Part shown: positions 34,474 through 44,492 of the stretch, piece by piece
How positions within the stretch are numbered: the stretch's first letter is position 1
How the letters are laid out: each line of letters begins with the position of its first letter
NCBI RefSeq assembly: GCF_008933115.1
Contig: NZ_WBVO01000010.1
Span: 62,001-126,000 of the forward strand
Source: Phaeocystidibacter luteus
Lineage (GTDB): Bacteria; Bacteroidota; Bacteroidia; Flavobacteriales; Schleiferiaceae
Length of the DNA: 64,000 nucleotides
Direction of reading: 5' to 3'
Program-made: the position numbers and the translations under genes
Notes under the pieces: model-generated
Told to the model about the DNA's origin: nothing
Seen by the model: only the letters and a program-made list of their open reading frames with translations
Databases searched by the model: none

Positions 34474-35547
34474 ATGAGAGGAATCTTCACGACGCTATTC
34501 TGTTTACTTCTTTTCGGATGCTCGAATGAAAAGACCACTGAAGCAAGCAATAAACCTGTCGATGCTAATGTATTGAACAGTTCATCGGTTGTAGTTGAGA
34601 AGAGCCAAACTCAGCCTGACTTTCAGAAATACATAAACTCTCTACCTCAACTAAAACTCCCGTTTAACGCTAGCACTCAAACCGGAATAAGCATACCTGA
34701 AGAGTATGACAAAGAGGGTTTTGACAAATTCAAAAGTGAAAGAGCTTACTATCCTTATGCATTGGTATTCCAATCGGATAGTGCGGTTGGAGTTCTAGAA
34801 ATAATTGTTGGCGATTTACTTGTTCCTTACTACACAATTTATAATTGGAAAGGTGAAAAAATCGAGTCCTTGTTCTTTTATGACCGAGCCGGATGGGATC
34901 CAGCTTATGAAGGAAAGGTCTATATTACCTTCAATGCTGATTTGTCCGTAGCAGTTAGAGACACTGTTCACCAATGGGAAGTAGACGTTGACGACTTCCC
35001 AATTGAGGAATCTAAGAAGACTACCACTAGCCTAACGACCTATATGGTAAGTAAAACGGGGCGCGTATCAAAAGTGATTGTAGAAGATGAGAAGAAAGTC
35101 GAACGCAACTTTGGAAGCGAAGTTAAAATTGATCAGGTCCAATTGAATGTCTTCCTTGACACACTCATTGAGCTTAGTGATCGACATCTATCTATTGCTT
35201 TATCGTTTGCCATGCACTGCTATCGAGAGTATGGAGTAAACATTGATGACTTCAAGGCTAAGTCAAAATCATTCGAGAAATTCAACTACTCGTTAATTGA
35301 TCGTCCCGGAACTCCTGAGAACTTCGAACATCACATGGAACGGTTTAGCGAATTCGAAGAAAATCTGTCAGTTTTAGTTGATCAACAATCAGAAATTGAA
35401 AACGAAGCGCCTTCTCAGCAATTCATTGATTTACTCAATGCGCTTGAAAGCTCTCGAAACAGAATTACAGTGATTTTACAAGAGTATAACAATCTGATAA
35501 GCTCTGGTGATGGCTATATTGACTTTCCGATGTATGAATCGAAGTAA
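34474..35547 (+). CDS. Lipoprotein with possible LemA-like helical C-terminus
   Basis: 357-aa lipoprotein (lipobox FGC, Cys 16). Residues about 40-220 form a beta-rich domain of unknown type. Residues 225-345 are helical; the end (FIDLLNALESSRNRITVILQ, then EYNN) resembles the closing helices of LemA-like four-helix proteins, but the conserved LemA core is not clear. A distinct DUF3829-like helical domain is another option. Confidence 0.5.
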   Translation: MRGIFTTLFCLLLFGCSNEKTTEASNKPVDANVLNSSSVVVEKSQTQPDFQKYINSLPQLKLPFNASTQTGISIPEEYDKEGFDKFKSERAYYPYALVFQSDSAVGVLEIIVGDLLVPYYTIYNWKGEKIESLFFYDRAGWDPAYEGKVYITFNADLSVAVRDTVHQWEVDVDDFPIEESKKTTTSLTTYMVSKTGRVSKVIVEDEKKVERNFGSEVKIDQVQLNVFLDTLIELSDRHLSIALSFAMHCYREYGVNIDDFKAKSKSFEKFNYSLIDRPGTPENFEHHMERFSEFEENLSVLVDQQSEIENEAPSQQFIDLLNALESSRNRITVILQEYNNLISSGDGYIDFPMYESK

Positions 35548-35619
35548 ATTGGCGCTACATCGAATCTGATTCGACAGTTAAATCCTGCCCTTGAGAACGG
35601 AAATTTCAAAATGATCTTT

Positions 35620-36765
35620 ATGAAACTTCTACTCCCTCTTGTATTCTGCTCAACCATCGCTTTCGCACAAAGCAATCCACGTGTTTACGTGACCGACACC
35701 TCTCTGTACCACCAAAGTCTAATCGATCATTGGCTAGAGCTCAATCCTAATTCACTCTACATTTCGCACGATACCATTGTTGTGGATGGACATGTGAATT
35801 CACCAATTCTATTGCCAACGGATCTTCCGCTGAACGAAGAGGTGCACTACAAAGGCGCTAAAGGTGATACCCTTTTTCAGATGCTAATCACTCGGCAGAA
35901 TTATACCACACTCGAGTACCACATGCACGGAAGCATACATGGTGATGTCTACTTTATTCGTCAGGGCACCGCTGTAATCAATCCGGCATTTTATTTCGGT
36001 TTTGAGAGTATTTACAACGATGAGGAGGGAAATGCCTTTGGCATGATTCGCTATGATGTTCAAGATATCGAGTTCTCCGCGTCACTCGTACTTCCCATGG
36101 GCACCGATGAGTTGATGGAGTACCGTGAGTCGATGGACGGTTACAGTTTCAATCTGCGCTTTGTGAATCCGGCGTATCAGAAGAGTACTGAGCAATTTTC
36201 CTGTAAAGAATTCAGGTTCGCATCCGCCCAAGAGCATGCGGACACCCTCCTGTTTTTAATGCAGAGGATCCAGAATTCAGGTGGCAAAGCCAAGATGAAA
36301 TGGGAACAAGCGTTCTTCTGTGCATTCCCAAGCTCATTTCACGAAATGATTGGTCTGTTTGGAATTGACGATATCCGTGGCCCTGGTCCGCTTTACGACT
36401 TTCAAGTCGGTGGTCCCGTTCTACGCCAATTCAACCAACTCGCCACCATCCCAGATTCCACGTTCTTCCACAAGTACATCTCCATTTGTGTTGAAGGAGA
36501 GTATCACGCCGATTTGATTCAAGGCGGTTTTGGAATAGCGACGAGAATTCAGAGCAAACCAGAAGCTTTTGTAAAGGCCCTCTCCAGCATTCCAGATTAC
36601 AAGAGGTTGAGTGTGTTCAAATACATATTCGATGGCCCTGCTCCCGACAATGAGACCAATCAGGCTATTCTAAAAGCGCTCGACGAGGCTATTCGTCCGC
36701 ACAGCGAAAGAGAGGCCGATATTCTCAACCAAGCGTATCGCGAAGTTGTGGAGAAATGGAAGTAA
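35620..36765 (+). CDS. Secreted hypothetical protein
   Basis: 381-aa protein; the ATG at 35620 (MKLLLPLVFCSTIAFAQ) gives a clean signal peptide, and one codon group upstream adds MIF. The mature part contains acidic and aromatic segments with no recognised domain; it ends in a helical stretch rich in Arg and Glu. Function unknown. Confidence 0.6.
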   Translation: MKLLLPLVFCSTIAFAQSNPRVYVTDTSLYHQSLIDHWLELNPNSLYISHDTIVVDGHVNSPILLPTDLPLNEEVHYKGAKGDTLFQMLITRQNYTTLEYHMHGSIHGDVYFIRQGTAVINPAFYFGFESIYNDEEGNAFGMIRYDVQDIEFSASLVLPMGTDELMEYRESMDGYSFNLRFVNPAYQKSTEQFSCKEFRFASAQEHADTLLFLMQRIQNSGGKAKMKWEQAFFCAFPSSFHEMIGLFGIDDIRGPGPLYDFQVGGPVLRQFNQLATIPDSTFFHKYISICVEGEYHADLIQGGFGIATRIQSKPEAFVKALSSIPDYKRLSVFKYIFDGPAPDNETNQAILKALDEAIRPHSEREADILNQAYREVVEKWK

Positions 36766-36868
36766 GAGAGGCACCGTAGACCTTCGAGGCTGATAAAATT
36801 AACACCGCCATAATTGGTTAATAGTCAGTAAAATGTGATATTTAGAACCACACATGACCACTGACCTT

Positions 36869-39067
36869 ATGCGCAAGACTTTACTCTACTTGGCCTTTTT
36901 GGCTTCGCCTACACTTTTCTCTCAAACGACTTTCACCTCAGCTCAGAGTGGCCCTTGGAATGACGGAGCCTCTTGGGGAAATACGAGCCCCGGATCAGCT
37001 GGGACAGATTACCCAGGTACGGGAGATCATGCGGTGATTGACGGACATGCTATTACGTACACGATTAATGCGCCTGCCGATTTCGGGGATATCACCCTGC
37101 AGAATTCGGGTTCATTTATCACCGATGGAACAACGGGTACTATTTCATTCGACAGCTTCACACAAGATGCTTCTTCGAGTTTTTCTACCGCGGCTAACGC
37201 AGGAGCCATCACTTTTGATGCTGATGTGACGGTAAACGGAACTCTCACAGTCCAATCCATTCTAACCATCAATGGCGACTTCACCTTGGCTGTAGGAGGT
37301 ACCACAACTATTCAGAATCTGGGTGTATTACGCGTCATTTCCTCATCCACCGCTGTTGAAGTGAACGCAGATTTAACCATTTCACAAGGTGTATTCGCGC
37401 TCAATGCGAATGGTTCCAACTCCATAACTGTGAATGCTGCCTCTGATTTTATCGTAGCTGACGGAGGATCATTTTACTTTGAAGGAAATGGAGCGGCTAA
37501 CATCACCAACAATGGAAACATTACCGCGGAGCAAGGTGGTCAGATCATCAATAACTCTGGAGCCAATATCAATATTGACAATCAAGGATCTATCACTTTT
37601 GAGTGGGGATCCAGCTATTACGAAGGTGATGGTGTAAATAAGATTAGCGTCTCCACCAATCGTCCGACTTTTGAAATTGCACTTTCCTCTGGCGGACAAT
37701 GGCGTCAGCTCGGGTCTCCTTTTGCAGATGGAACGACACTAAGCGTGTTATCAGGCACAGACTTAAACCCGAATGTAACCGCCGGGCAAAGGAATATGTA
37801 TTATTGGGATGCAACGGTAGCCTCTGCGGGTGATAATGCTCCAGGTTGGACAGAAGTAACGAGCCTGGGGGATGCCTTTGATGGCGATGACGCATCGGGA
37901 AGGGCGTACAACATATACACTGGAGATGCGAATTACCCTTTTTCAAACAGTGGAGTGGTTTCTTTCGATGAACAACTCCAGTCTCCCGCACAATTTGACT
38001 TTACCACATACAACTCTAAAGACCCAAATGGTGATGGTTCTTCCACCGATCAAGGATGGAACCTAGTGTATAATCCGTACTCTCATTGGCTAGACATAGA
38101 GGATGTTTTCGACGATACAGATAATGACAACTTCACCTATGAAGGAGCGCATTTCTGGGACGTAAGTGCTGGACAGTATGTGGCTTACATGGCTAATGGA
38201 GAATCTTTGATTACGCACTCAAACGGACAACCCTCAGGTGCAACTGGTTCCAGACGCATAAGTCCGTTTCAAGCCTTTTGGGTCAAACTAGAATCTGGAA
38301 ATGGAACGACTGAAACTCTGCGGATAAAGCACTCTCATTCTGCATTCATTGCCCCAGCAGACTACTACATGAAAAACTCTACGGTCGAATCTCGCATCCG
38401 ACTAAACACCTTCGCTGTGACAGATTCAGCTTGGGATCAAGTTCTTGTTTCGATAGACCCTTATGCATCGGTTGATCGAGTTGGTCGAGAAGACGCCTAC
38501 GACCGCGTTCCAAGCTTTGGTGTTCCTAACATGACGCTCTTGCATGCGGATGGCTCTCGCTTGTCGATTGACACACGTCCACTCGATTCAACCACCACCA
38601 TACCCATGTCGTTCACCAATGCGGTTGATGGACAGGAATACTACATTGAGCTTGATAAGTCGTACTTCGACCAAACCATGGGCGCCTTCTTGGAAGATGT
38701 GAAAACGGGCACGATTCACGACTTACAGATTGGGGCTTATCGCTTTGCGTACGACGCGAACTGGGGAGGTGTTCGGTTCATGATATACCTTTCGAGAAGC
38801 ACGATTGGTATTGAAGAATCTGTCGAGTCGCTCAGTGAAGTTTGGATCCATGACAATGTGATGCAAATTCGAAGTGAGCAAGCCTTGCGAGACGTTATTC
38901 TTGAAGAACTAGACCTTTCTGGAAGGCTGATAAGCCGTATGAACCTTGAGCTTTCCACCGGCGTAAATGAGATTGAACTTGAAAGAGCTAGTGCGGGTTC
39001 TGTTCGGCTTTATCGAATCATAGAACCCACCGGATCTGTTATAAACCTTAAGCACATTTGGAGATGA
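36869..39067 (+). CDS. Large secreted beta-helix-like protein with T9SS-type C-terminus
   Basis: 732-aa secreted protein. The signal peptide ends TLFSQ. The N-terminal 60 residues (SAQSGPWNDGASWGNTSPG ... HAVIDGHAITY) match the start of G8-like/parallel-beta domains of surface proteins. A low-complexity beta-helical region rich in Asn/Thr/Gly (about 75-270) follows, and then a large domain. The last 75 residues (LDLSGRLISRMNLELSTGVN ... SVRLYRII ... LKHIW) look like a divergent T9SS type A sorting domain. The stop overlaps the next gene by 4 bp. Confidence 0.75.
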   Translation: MRKTLLYLAFLASPTLFSQTTFTSAQSGPWNDGASWGNTSPGSAGTDYPGTGDHAVIDGHAITYTINAPADFGDITLQNSGSFITDGTTGTISFDSFTQDASSSFSTAANAGAITFDADVTVNGTLTVQSILTINGDFTLAVGGTTTIQNLGVLRVISSSTAVEVNADLTISQGVFALNANGSNSITVNAASDFIVADGGSFYFEGNGAANITNNGNITAEQGGQIINNSGANINIDNQGSITFEWGSSYYEGDGVNKISVSTNRPTFEIALSSGGQWRQLGSPFADGTTLSVLSGTDLNPNVTAGQRNMYYWDATVASAGDNAPGWTEVTSLGDAFDGDDASGRAYNIYTGDANYPFSNSGVVSFDEQLQSPAQFDFTTYNSKDPNGDGSSTDQGWNLVYNPYSHWLDIEDVFDDTDNDNFTYEGAHFWDVSAGQYVAYMANGESLITHSNGQPSGATGSRRISPFQAFWVKLESGNGTTETLRIKHSHSAFIAPADYYMKNSTVESRIRLNTFAVTDSAWDQVLVSIDPYASVDRVGREDAYDRVPSFGVPNMTLLHADGSRLSIDTRPLDSTTTIPMSFTNAVDGQEYYIELDKSYFDQTMGAFLEDVKTGTIHDLQIGAYRFAYDANWGGVRFMIYLSRSTIGIEESVESLSEVWIHDNVMQIRSEQALRDVILEELDLSGRLISRMNLELSTGVNEIELERASAGSVRLYRIIEPTGSVINLKHIWR

Positions 39068-39243
39068 GCGTATTGAATAAGACCACACTCACATTCGCAC
39101 TTTTAACCGTTGCCGGAACTGTGCTTGCATTTGCTCAACCGGGAAATCCGAGCACTCCAGCTCCACTAGGTTTCATGGAGGTCCTCTTACTTACTGGCGC
39201 CGCCTATGGAGCCAAAAAAATTAGCCAAAAAAGAAAATCATGA
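39064..39243 (+). CDS. 59-aa protein with signal peptide and C-terminal helix-plus-basic tail
   Basis: Very short protein: a signal-like N-terminus (about 7-24), a short Pro-rich linker (GNPSTPAPLG), a hydrophobic helix and a basic end (KKISQKRKS). This three-part tail resembles Bacteroidota C-terminal sorting signals of the PID-CTERM kind, so it may be a processed surface peptide. ATG at 39064 overlaps the preceding stop (ATGA), and its stop overlaps the next start by 4 bp. Confidence 0.6.
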   Translation: MSVLNKTTLTFALLTVAGTVLAFAQPGNPSTPAPLGFMEVLLLTGAAYGAKKISQKRKS

Positions 39244-39620
39244 GAAAGCTATTGTCTTACGCCTCCATCCTCCTTATCGCTGTTTCCACGTTTGGACTGC
39301 AATCATGCGACGACGATTCTGGCTATGCCAATGTGACTATCCCACCGAACGAACAATTCCTGTTGGGAGAATACAAGACTGGAGGATTCCAAGTGAAGTT
39401 TTCCAACACTGGGGATGTAGAAGTTCAAATCAAGACCATCGATACGGGGACGAAGGAACAGACTTCTGGCTTTGGCCTCCCGGCTGGCTCCACACAAACG
39501 GTCAACGTTCGTGAAGGAAACACAGCTGTCATTGTGAACGACAACGACGAAGAAGCAGTGGTGAGAGCCTACCTCGACGAACAGGTGGAAGGCATGCGGT
39601 ATGAGGCGTTGGGTGAGTAG
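39240..39620 (+). CDS. Small lipoprotein
   Basis: 126-aa lipoprotein (lipobox LQSC, Cys about 23) with an acidic start (DDDSG). The body is beta-rich (GGFQVKFSNTGDVEVQIKT, STQTVNVREG). Third member of a tightly coupled trio with the large secreted protein and the 59-aa peptide, suggesting a joint surface function. Confidence 0.6.
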   Translation: MRKLLSYASILLIAVSTFGLQSCDDDSGYANVTIPPNEQFLLGEYKTGGFQVKFSNTGDVEVQIKTIDTGTKEQTSGFGLPAGSTQTVNVREGNTAVIVNDNDEEAVVRAYLDEQVEGMRYEALGE

Positions 39621-39751
39621 TTAATCATTGGAAATTATATCTCACGTGGAATAACTCTATTTGGGACACGTTCTTAGGCATGCACCCTGCGTTTCTAAAC
39701 ATCGATTCACTCTTGGCTGAGAAGACGATATTGCATTAACAATTCGCGTAA

Positions 39752-40354
39752 ATGGCCTGGTTCCTCCTCTTCGTTGTCGTACTCCTTCCCTTTTTCCTAA
39801 GTTTCTTCACTCGATTCTACGGGTCGAAAAATAAGAGGTTTGTATCCAGAGTATGGAAAGTGACGCTACTGTCCTTCGGCCTCATAGTATTCATCTTCAT
39901 CATAGATGTGTTCAACCTGCGCTTTAGTGGGAAGTACACAGAGCTCATAGTCTACATAGTCTTCGAAATTACCGCTATTGTGTACTTCTTAAAAGTTCCC
40001 ACGAACTGGAGTAAAATTGCCTTGGACTTTGCTCTTATCCCAACCTACTTGGTCGTGCTGTTTCAGATTGTGATCTATTCTCCACCCTCAGTATTTCCTC
40101 TTGATGATACATACTCTATTTCTACAAGAATTGAAGGGTTGCTGGCCTGTGGCGAGAGCATTTCAATCACCAAAAATCGATTGTGGATTTTCGTGGAGAC
40201 TCTTCACAGCAATGATCCGTGTTTACGCAATGTGGAAAGCATAGACGTTATTGACTTCTCTCCAGAAAAACTTATCATCTACATCCATCACGACGGTGAC
40301 CTCGACTCTGAGAATCCCTATCGTTATGAAGTGGAAAATGAAGGATATTGGTAA
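39752..40354 (+). CDS. Hypothetical membrane protein
   Basis: 200-aa protein with four hydrophobic segments in the first 115 residues and a soluble C-terminal domain of about 85 residues containing two cysteines (LLACGES, DPCLRN). Not recognised. It is preceded by 131 bp with no gene. Confidence 0.55.
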   Translation: MAWFLLFVVVLLPFFLSFFTRFYGSKNKRFVSRVWKVTLLSFGLIVFIFIIDVFNLRFSGKYTELIVYIVFEITAIVYFLKVPTNWSKIALDFALIPTYLVVLFQIVIYSPPSVFPLDDTYSISTRIEGLLACGESISITKNRLWIFVETLHSNDPCLRNVESIDVIDFSPEKLIIYIHHDGDLDSENPYRYEVENEGYW

Positions 40355-40363
40355 CTTCCCCTC

Positions 40364-40783
40364 ATGGCAGGACTCGTAACCATCGAAACAGATAGAAGCG
40401 TTGATAATTTCATCGCGCAGGTTGGCAATGCTTCCAAAGAAGCGGATAGCCAGGTCATTTTGAAAATGATGGAAGAAGCCACCGGAATTGCTCCCAAAGT
40501 GTGGGGAAACGATAAGGTGCCCGATTTCATCATTGGTTTCGGAAAGTACAGCTATACACGCAAAGGATCGAAGGAAGAGTTTGAATGGTTCAAACTCGGC
40601 TTTGCCGCCCGGAAGACAAAGCTCACGCTGTATCTTCCCGTTGACCTGACCCAAGAGCCGCTCATAGATGACCTCGGCAAATGCAAGATTGGCAAGGGCT
40701 GTCTGTACATCAACAAATTGGCAGACGTTGATCAAAACGTGTTAAAGCAGCTCATTGAAAAGAGCGCAACCAAGATGAAATAA
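40364..40783 (+). CDS. DUF1801 domain protein
   Basis: 139-aa cytoplasmic protein matching DUF1801 (YdhG-like): VDNFIAQVGNASKEADSQVI, PKVWGNDKVPDFIIGFGKYSYTR, FKLGFAARKTKLTLYLP and GKCKIGKGCLYINKLADVD. Function unknown. Its stop is 2 bp from the convergent hisIE stop. Confidence 0.88.
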   Translation: MAGLVTIETDRSVDNFIAQVGNASKEADSQVILKMMEEATGIAPKVWGNDKVPDFIIGFGKYSYTRKGSKEEFEWFKLGFAARKTKLTLYLPVDLTQEPLIDDLGKCKIGKGCLYINKLADVDQNVLKQLIEKSATKMK

Positions 40784-40785
40784 CC

Positions 40786-41373
40786 TCAGCCCGCACGTTC
40801 ACGTAGCACCTTTTCAACATCTCCCAAACTCTTGTTCTTCGCTTTGAGCAACAGTAAGGTATGATAGAGCAAGTCCGCTGCCTCATTTAAGAACAGCTCG
40901 TCGTTGTCATCCTTAGCTTCTATTACCAATTCAACCGCTTCCTCCCCTACTTTCTGCGCTACTTTATTGATGCCCTTTTTATACAATCGATTCGTGTACG
41001 AGTCAGCACGGTCGTTGTCAATTCTATCCTGAATCACGGATTCCAATTGGTATAAAAACCTACCCTGATTCATTTCATCAAAGCAGGTATCGCTGCCGGT
41101 GTGGCAAACCGGACCGTTGGGAACGGCTTGTATCAGGAGGGTATCTCGATCGCAATCCAACTTCACATCTTTAACCTGAAGTGTATTTCCAGAGGTCTCA
41201 CCCTTTGTCCACAATCGCCCTTTACTTCTGCTGTAAAAGGTGACCAATCCCGTTTCGGTGGTGCGTGTGAATGCCTCTTCCGACATGTAGCCGAGCATCA
41301 GCACTTTTTGAGTGTAGTAATCTTGGACTATGGCGGGAACAAGCCCGTCGCCCTTAGAAAAATTGATTGTCAT
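40786..41373 (-). CDS. hisIE: Phosphoribosyl-AMP cyclohydrolase / phosphoribosyl-ATP pyrophosphatase (HisIE)
   Basis: 195-aa bifunctional enzyme for steps 2 and 3 of histidine synthesis. The HisI half (1-105) has MLGYMSEEAF, TFYSRSKGRLWTKGETSGN and the metal-site motif DCDRDTLL. The HisE half (110-195) has KKGINKVAQKVGEEAVELVI and NEAADLLYHTLLLL. It is the last gene of the operon and overlaps hisF by 4 bp. Confidence 0.97.
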   Translation of the reverse strand: MTINFSKGDGLVPAIVQDYYTQKVLMLGYMSEEAFTRTTETGLVTFYSRSKGRLWTKGETSGNTLQVKDVKLDCDRDTLLIQAVPNGPVCHTGSDTCFDEMNQGRFLYQLESVIQDRIDNDRADSYTNRLYKKGINKVAQKVGEEAVELVIEAKDDNDELFLNEAADLLYHTLLLLKAKNKSLGDVEKVLRERAG

Positions 41374-42122
41374 CGTACTTGAATATTTACGTCTTTGAGG
41401 TACTTCTTGAGTTGAGGAATAGGTATGAGACCATCGTGAAAAATGCTCGCCGCCAATCCAGCAGATGCCCTAGTATTGTTGAACAGCGCTTCAAAGTGTT
41501 CTTCCGAACCCGCGCCTCCCGAAGCAATGACTGGAACACTCGATTCTCTTGAGACTTCATCTGTAAAGTCCAGCGCGAATCCGTTCTTCGTGCCGTCGTT
41601 CGAAATAGATGTCAGGAGTATTTCTCCTGCCCCGTGAGCAATAGCTTCTGCTATCCAACTCTTGGCAACTAGTCCGGTTGACTCTCTCCCTCCCTTCACG
41701 AAAACGACCCATTCGTCATTTTGAAAAGCAGCGTCGACAGCAACCACTACACATTGCGAGCCGAACTCGGTGGCAATTTCTGTGATCAGCTGTGGACGAA
41801 GAACTGCCGAACTGTTTAGTGAAACTTTGTCGGCGCCAGCTTGCAGGAGCCTGCGTGCATCCTCCACCGACTTAATGCCACCTCCAACGGTAAATGGGAT
41901 GTCAATTTCTGCCGCGATTCGCTCCACCAGGGGAACCAGTGTTTTACGTTCTTCTATCGTAGCGGAGATATCTAAAAACACGAGTTCATCCGCACCTTCG
42001 TTGGCGTACTTTAACGCGAGCTCCAAAGGGTCTCCCGCATCGCGAATTCCCACAAAGTTCACTCCTTTTACTGCGCGTCCACCTTGAATATCCAAGCATG
42101 GGATTATCCTTTTCTTCAACAT
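41370..42122 (-). CDS. hisF: Imidazole glycerol phosphate synthase cyclase subunit (HisF)
   Basis: 250-aa TIM-barrel subunit that uses ammonia from HisH to make imidazole glycerol phosphate and AICAR. It has the N-terminal [15 protein letters not shown] with the catalytic Asp, a second catalytic Asp in VVAVDAAF, and phosphate-binding GGGIKS and SGGAGS. It overlaps hisA by 7 bp and hisIE by 4 bp. Confidence 0.97.
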   Translation of the reverse strand: MLKKRIIPCLDIQGGRAVKGVNFVGIRDAGDPLELALKYANEGADELVFLDISATIEERKTLVPLVERIAAEIDIPFTVGGGIKSVEDARRLLQAGADKVSLNSSAVLRPQLITEIATEFGSQCVVVAVDAAFQNDEWVVFVKGGRESTGLVAKSWIAEAIAHGAGEILLTSISNDGTKNGFALDFTDEVSRESSVPVIASGGAGSEEHFEALFNNTRASAGLAASIFHDGLIPIPQLKKYLKDVNIQVR

Positions 42123-42829
42123 AATTCAACCAATTCCTTTAGTGTAATTCGTCCTTCATATATCGCCTTTCCAACAATAGCCCCCTCACAACCGAGGTTG
42201 CGCAATCGTTTCAAATCATCAACCGATTGAATGCCGCCGCTAGCGATGGGATGCACATTCGTTTCCCTCAAAATCTTCGCATACAGCTCAAAACTGGGGC
42301 CCTGCAACATGCCGTCCTTTTCTATATCAGTAGAAATCACGCTCCTTATTCCCGATTCAGAATACGATTGGATAAAGTCGATGACATCCCATTGTGTTTC
42401 ATTGCTCCACCCCTGGGTAGCGATCTTCCCATTTCGACAATCTGCTCCGAGGATGATTCGCTCGGCTCCATACCGCTTTACCCATTCCAACACCGCATTG
42501 GGATTGCTCGCGGCAATACTTCCTGCGGTTATCTGATTTGCACCCGAATCAAAAGCGATTCTTACGTCGGAATCCGTTTTCAACCCTCCACCAAAATCAA
42601 CTTTTAAGCATGTACTAGTGGCGATAGTTTCGAGCACTTTTTGGTTGATAATGCGCTTCGATTTGGCGCCGTCGAGATCAACCAAGTGAACGTATTTCAA
42701 CCCAGCGGCTTCAAATCTTTTCGCCACCTCCAGAGGATTCTCGTCATACATTTTTGCGGTTGAATAATCCCCTTTGCTAAGGCGTACGCACTTGCCATCG
42801 ATGATATCAATTGCTGGTATAATCCTCAT
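42116..42829 (-). CDS. hisA: ProFAR isomerase (HisA)
   Basis: 237-aa TIM-barrel isomerase for step 4. It has [17 protein letters not shown] at the start (catalytic Asp), the second catalytic Asp in LGADCRNG, and phosphate-binding GGGLKT and SGGIQS. It overlaps hisH by 4 bp. The HisH-HisA-HisF order is usual in Bacteroidota. Confidence 0.97.
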   Translation of the reverse strand: MRIIPAIDIIDGKCVRLSKGDYSTAKMYDENPLEVAKRFEAAGLKYVHLVDLDGAKSKRIINQKVLETIATSTCLKVDFGGGLKTDSDVRIAFDSGANQITAGSIAASNPNAVLEWVKRYGAERIILGADCRNGKIATQGWSNETQWDVIDFIQSYSESGIRSVISTDIEKDGMLQGPSFELYAKILRETNVHPIASGGIQSVDDLKRLRNLGCEGAIVGKAIYEGRITLKELVELC

Positions 42830-43404
42830 AATCTCAGGAAGTTTAAAAGCAGTTGTGTTCCTTGAGTTGATGATTTCTCAGGGTGAAACTGCGTTGCATA
42901 AAAGTTCCCTTTGTTGAGCGCTGCCGAAAAGGGCAGGATGTAGTTACACGTAGCCGAAGTATCCGCACTCAACTCCGCGTAATAGCTGTGTACGAAATAG
43001 AAGTCGGACGGCGAATTCAGACCTCGGAACAGTTCATCCTCTTTCGCCCGAACCTCATTCCAACCCATGTGTGGAACAATTTCGTTGGCCTCAAATTTTC
43101 GAACCTGATTAGAGAAAATGCCTAAGCACGGTGTATCCCCTTCTTCCGAGTACTCGCAGAGCACTTGAAGTCCGAGGCAAATGCCTAAGAAAGGTTGTGT
43201 GAGCGTGGGAATCACTTCGTCCAATCCCGAATTGCGAAGATTCCGCATCGCCGACCCCGCCTCGCCTACACCTGGCAGAATCACCTTTTCGGCAGCTCGA
43301 ATTTCAGTTTCATTCTTAGTTATTGCGGATGGATAACCTAGCCGTGTGAGCGCGTTTTGCACGGACCGTACATTTCCCGCATTGTAGTCAATTATTGCAA
43401 TCAT
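42826..43404 (-). CDS. hisH: Imidazole glycerol phosphate synthase glutaminase subunit (HisH)
   Basis: 192-aa class I glutamine amidotransferase that feeds ammonia to HisF. It has the [14 protein letters not shown] start, oxyanion strand [10 protein letters not shown], nucleophile Cys in [12 protein letters not shown] and catalytic His-Glu in QFHPEKSS. It overlaps hisB and hisA by 4 bp each. Confidence 0.97.
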   Translation of the reverse strand: MIAIIDYNAGNVRSVQNALTRLGYPSAITKNETEIRAAEKVILPGVGEAGSAMRNLRNSGLDEVIPTLTQPFLGICLGLQVLCEYSEEGDTPCLGIFSNQVRKFEANEIVPHMGWNEVRAKEDELFRGLNSPSDFYFVHSYYAELSADTSATCNYILPFSAALNKGNFYATQFHPEKSSTQGTQLLLNFLRL

Positions 43405-44492
43405 AGTGTGCCTTTTGTGCTTGGAATACTCCCTGTGGAATTCTGAGTTTTGGCCATTTTTATCGCCTTAGCTAGACCTTTGAAAATCGCCTCAATTTTG
43501 TGGTGTTCGTTTTCTCCCTCTGCCTTGATATTCAAGTTGCACGCAGCTGCATCACTAAATGATTTAAAGAAGTGCATGAACATCTCTGTTGGCATGTCGC
43601 CAATCTTCTCTCTTTTGAAATCGGCGTCCCAAACCAGCCAAGGTCTGCCCCCAAAATCAATGGCCACTTGTGCCAAACAATCGTCCATGGGAAGAAGAAA
43701 TCCATAGCGTTCTATTCCCTTCTTACTTCCCAAAGCGCGTTTGAAGGCTGCTCCAAGAGCTAATGCTACGTCTTCTATCGTGTGGTGTTCATCAATTTCC
43801 AGATCGCCTTTTGAGCGGATGATCAAATCCATCTCACCGTGCCTTGCAATCTGTTCCAACATGTGATCGAAAAAGGGAAGTCCGGTATCAATGTCCGACA
43901 CACCTGTCCCGTCAAGATTCAATTCTACCGAGATTTGAGTCTCACTAGTCTCTCGCGACACAACCGATTTCCGTGGCTCCACAGACAGGTAGTCGAAAAT
44001 CTCATTCCAGCTAGAGGTACAAAGCGCCGCTTCGGGTGAAGATTCACCACCAATTAAAATTCCTTTTGCACCTAGGTTGATAGCGAGTTGCAGATCTGAT
44101 TGTCGGTCGCCAATAACAAACGAGTTCGCCAAATCATACGGACCGTAAACATACTTACCCAACATGGCCGTCCCCGGCTTCCGAGTAAGTGCATTGTCTT
44201 CTGGAAAGCTTCGATCAATGAAAATTTCAGCAAAGTGGATCCCTTCATTTTCAAAGGCGCGAAGCACTTTATTCTGTGCGGGCCAGAAAGTATCTTCGGG
44301 AAAGGACTCGGTACCAAGTCCATCTTGATTCGTCACCATAACCAACTCGTAATCAAGCAGACTGGCAATTTTGGACAATCCTGAAAATACGGTGGGATAG
44401 AACTCCAGCTTCTCAATGCTGTCGAGTTGCTTATCCACAGGAGGCTCAATCACGAGCGTCCCGTCTCTATCTATAAACAGTACTTTTTTCAT
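43401..44492 (-). CDS. hisB: Bifunctional histidinol-phosphatase / imidazoleglycerol-phosphate dehydratase (HisB)
   Basis: 363-aa fusion enzyme (steps 6 and 8). The N-terminal HAD phosphatase has [13 protein letters not shown] and VTNQDGLGT, with [11 protein letters not shown] later. The C-terminal dehydratase (about 170-363) has [33 protein letters not shown] and [14 protein letters not shown], the His-rich metal sites. It overlaps hisC by 26 bp, an unusually long overlap for this operon. Confidence 0.97.
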   Translation of the reverse strand: MKKVLFIDRDGTLVIEPPVDKQLDSIEKLEFYPTVFSGLSKIASLLDYELVMVTNQDGLGTESFPEDTFWPAQNKVLRAFENEGIHFAEIFIDRSFPEDNALTRKPGTAMLGKYVYGPYDLANSFVIGDRQSDLQLAINLGAKGILIGGESSPEAALCTSSWNEIFDYLSVEPRKSVVSRETSETQISVELNLDGTGVSDIDTGLPFFDHMLEQIARHGEMDLIIRSKGDLEIDEHHTIEDVALALGAAFKRALGSKKGIERYGFLLPMDDCLAQVAIDFGGRPWLVWDADFKREKIGDMPTEMFMHFFKSFSDAAACNLNIKAEGENEHHKIEAIFKGLAKAIKMAKTQNSTGSIPSTKGTL

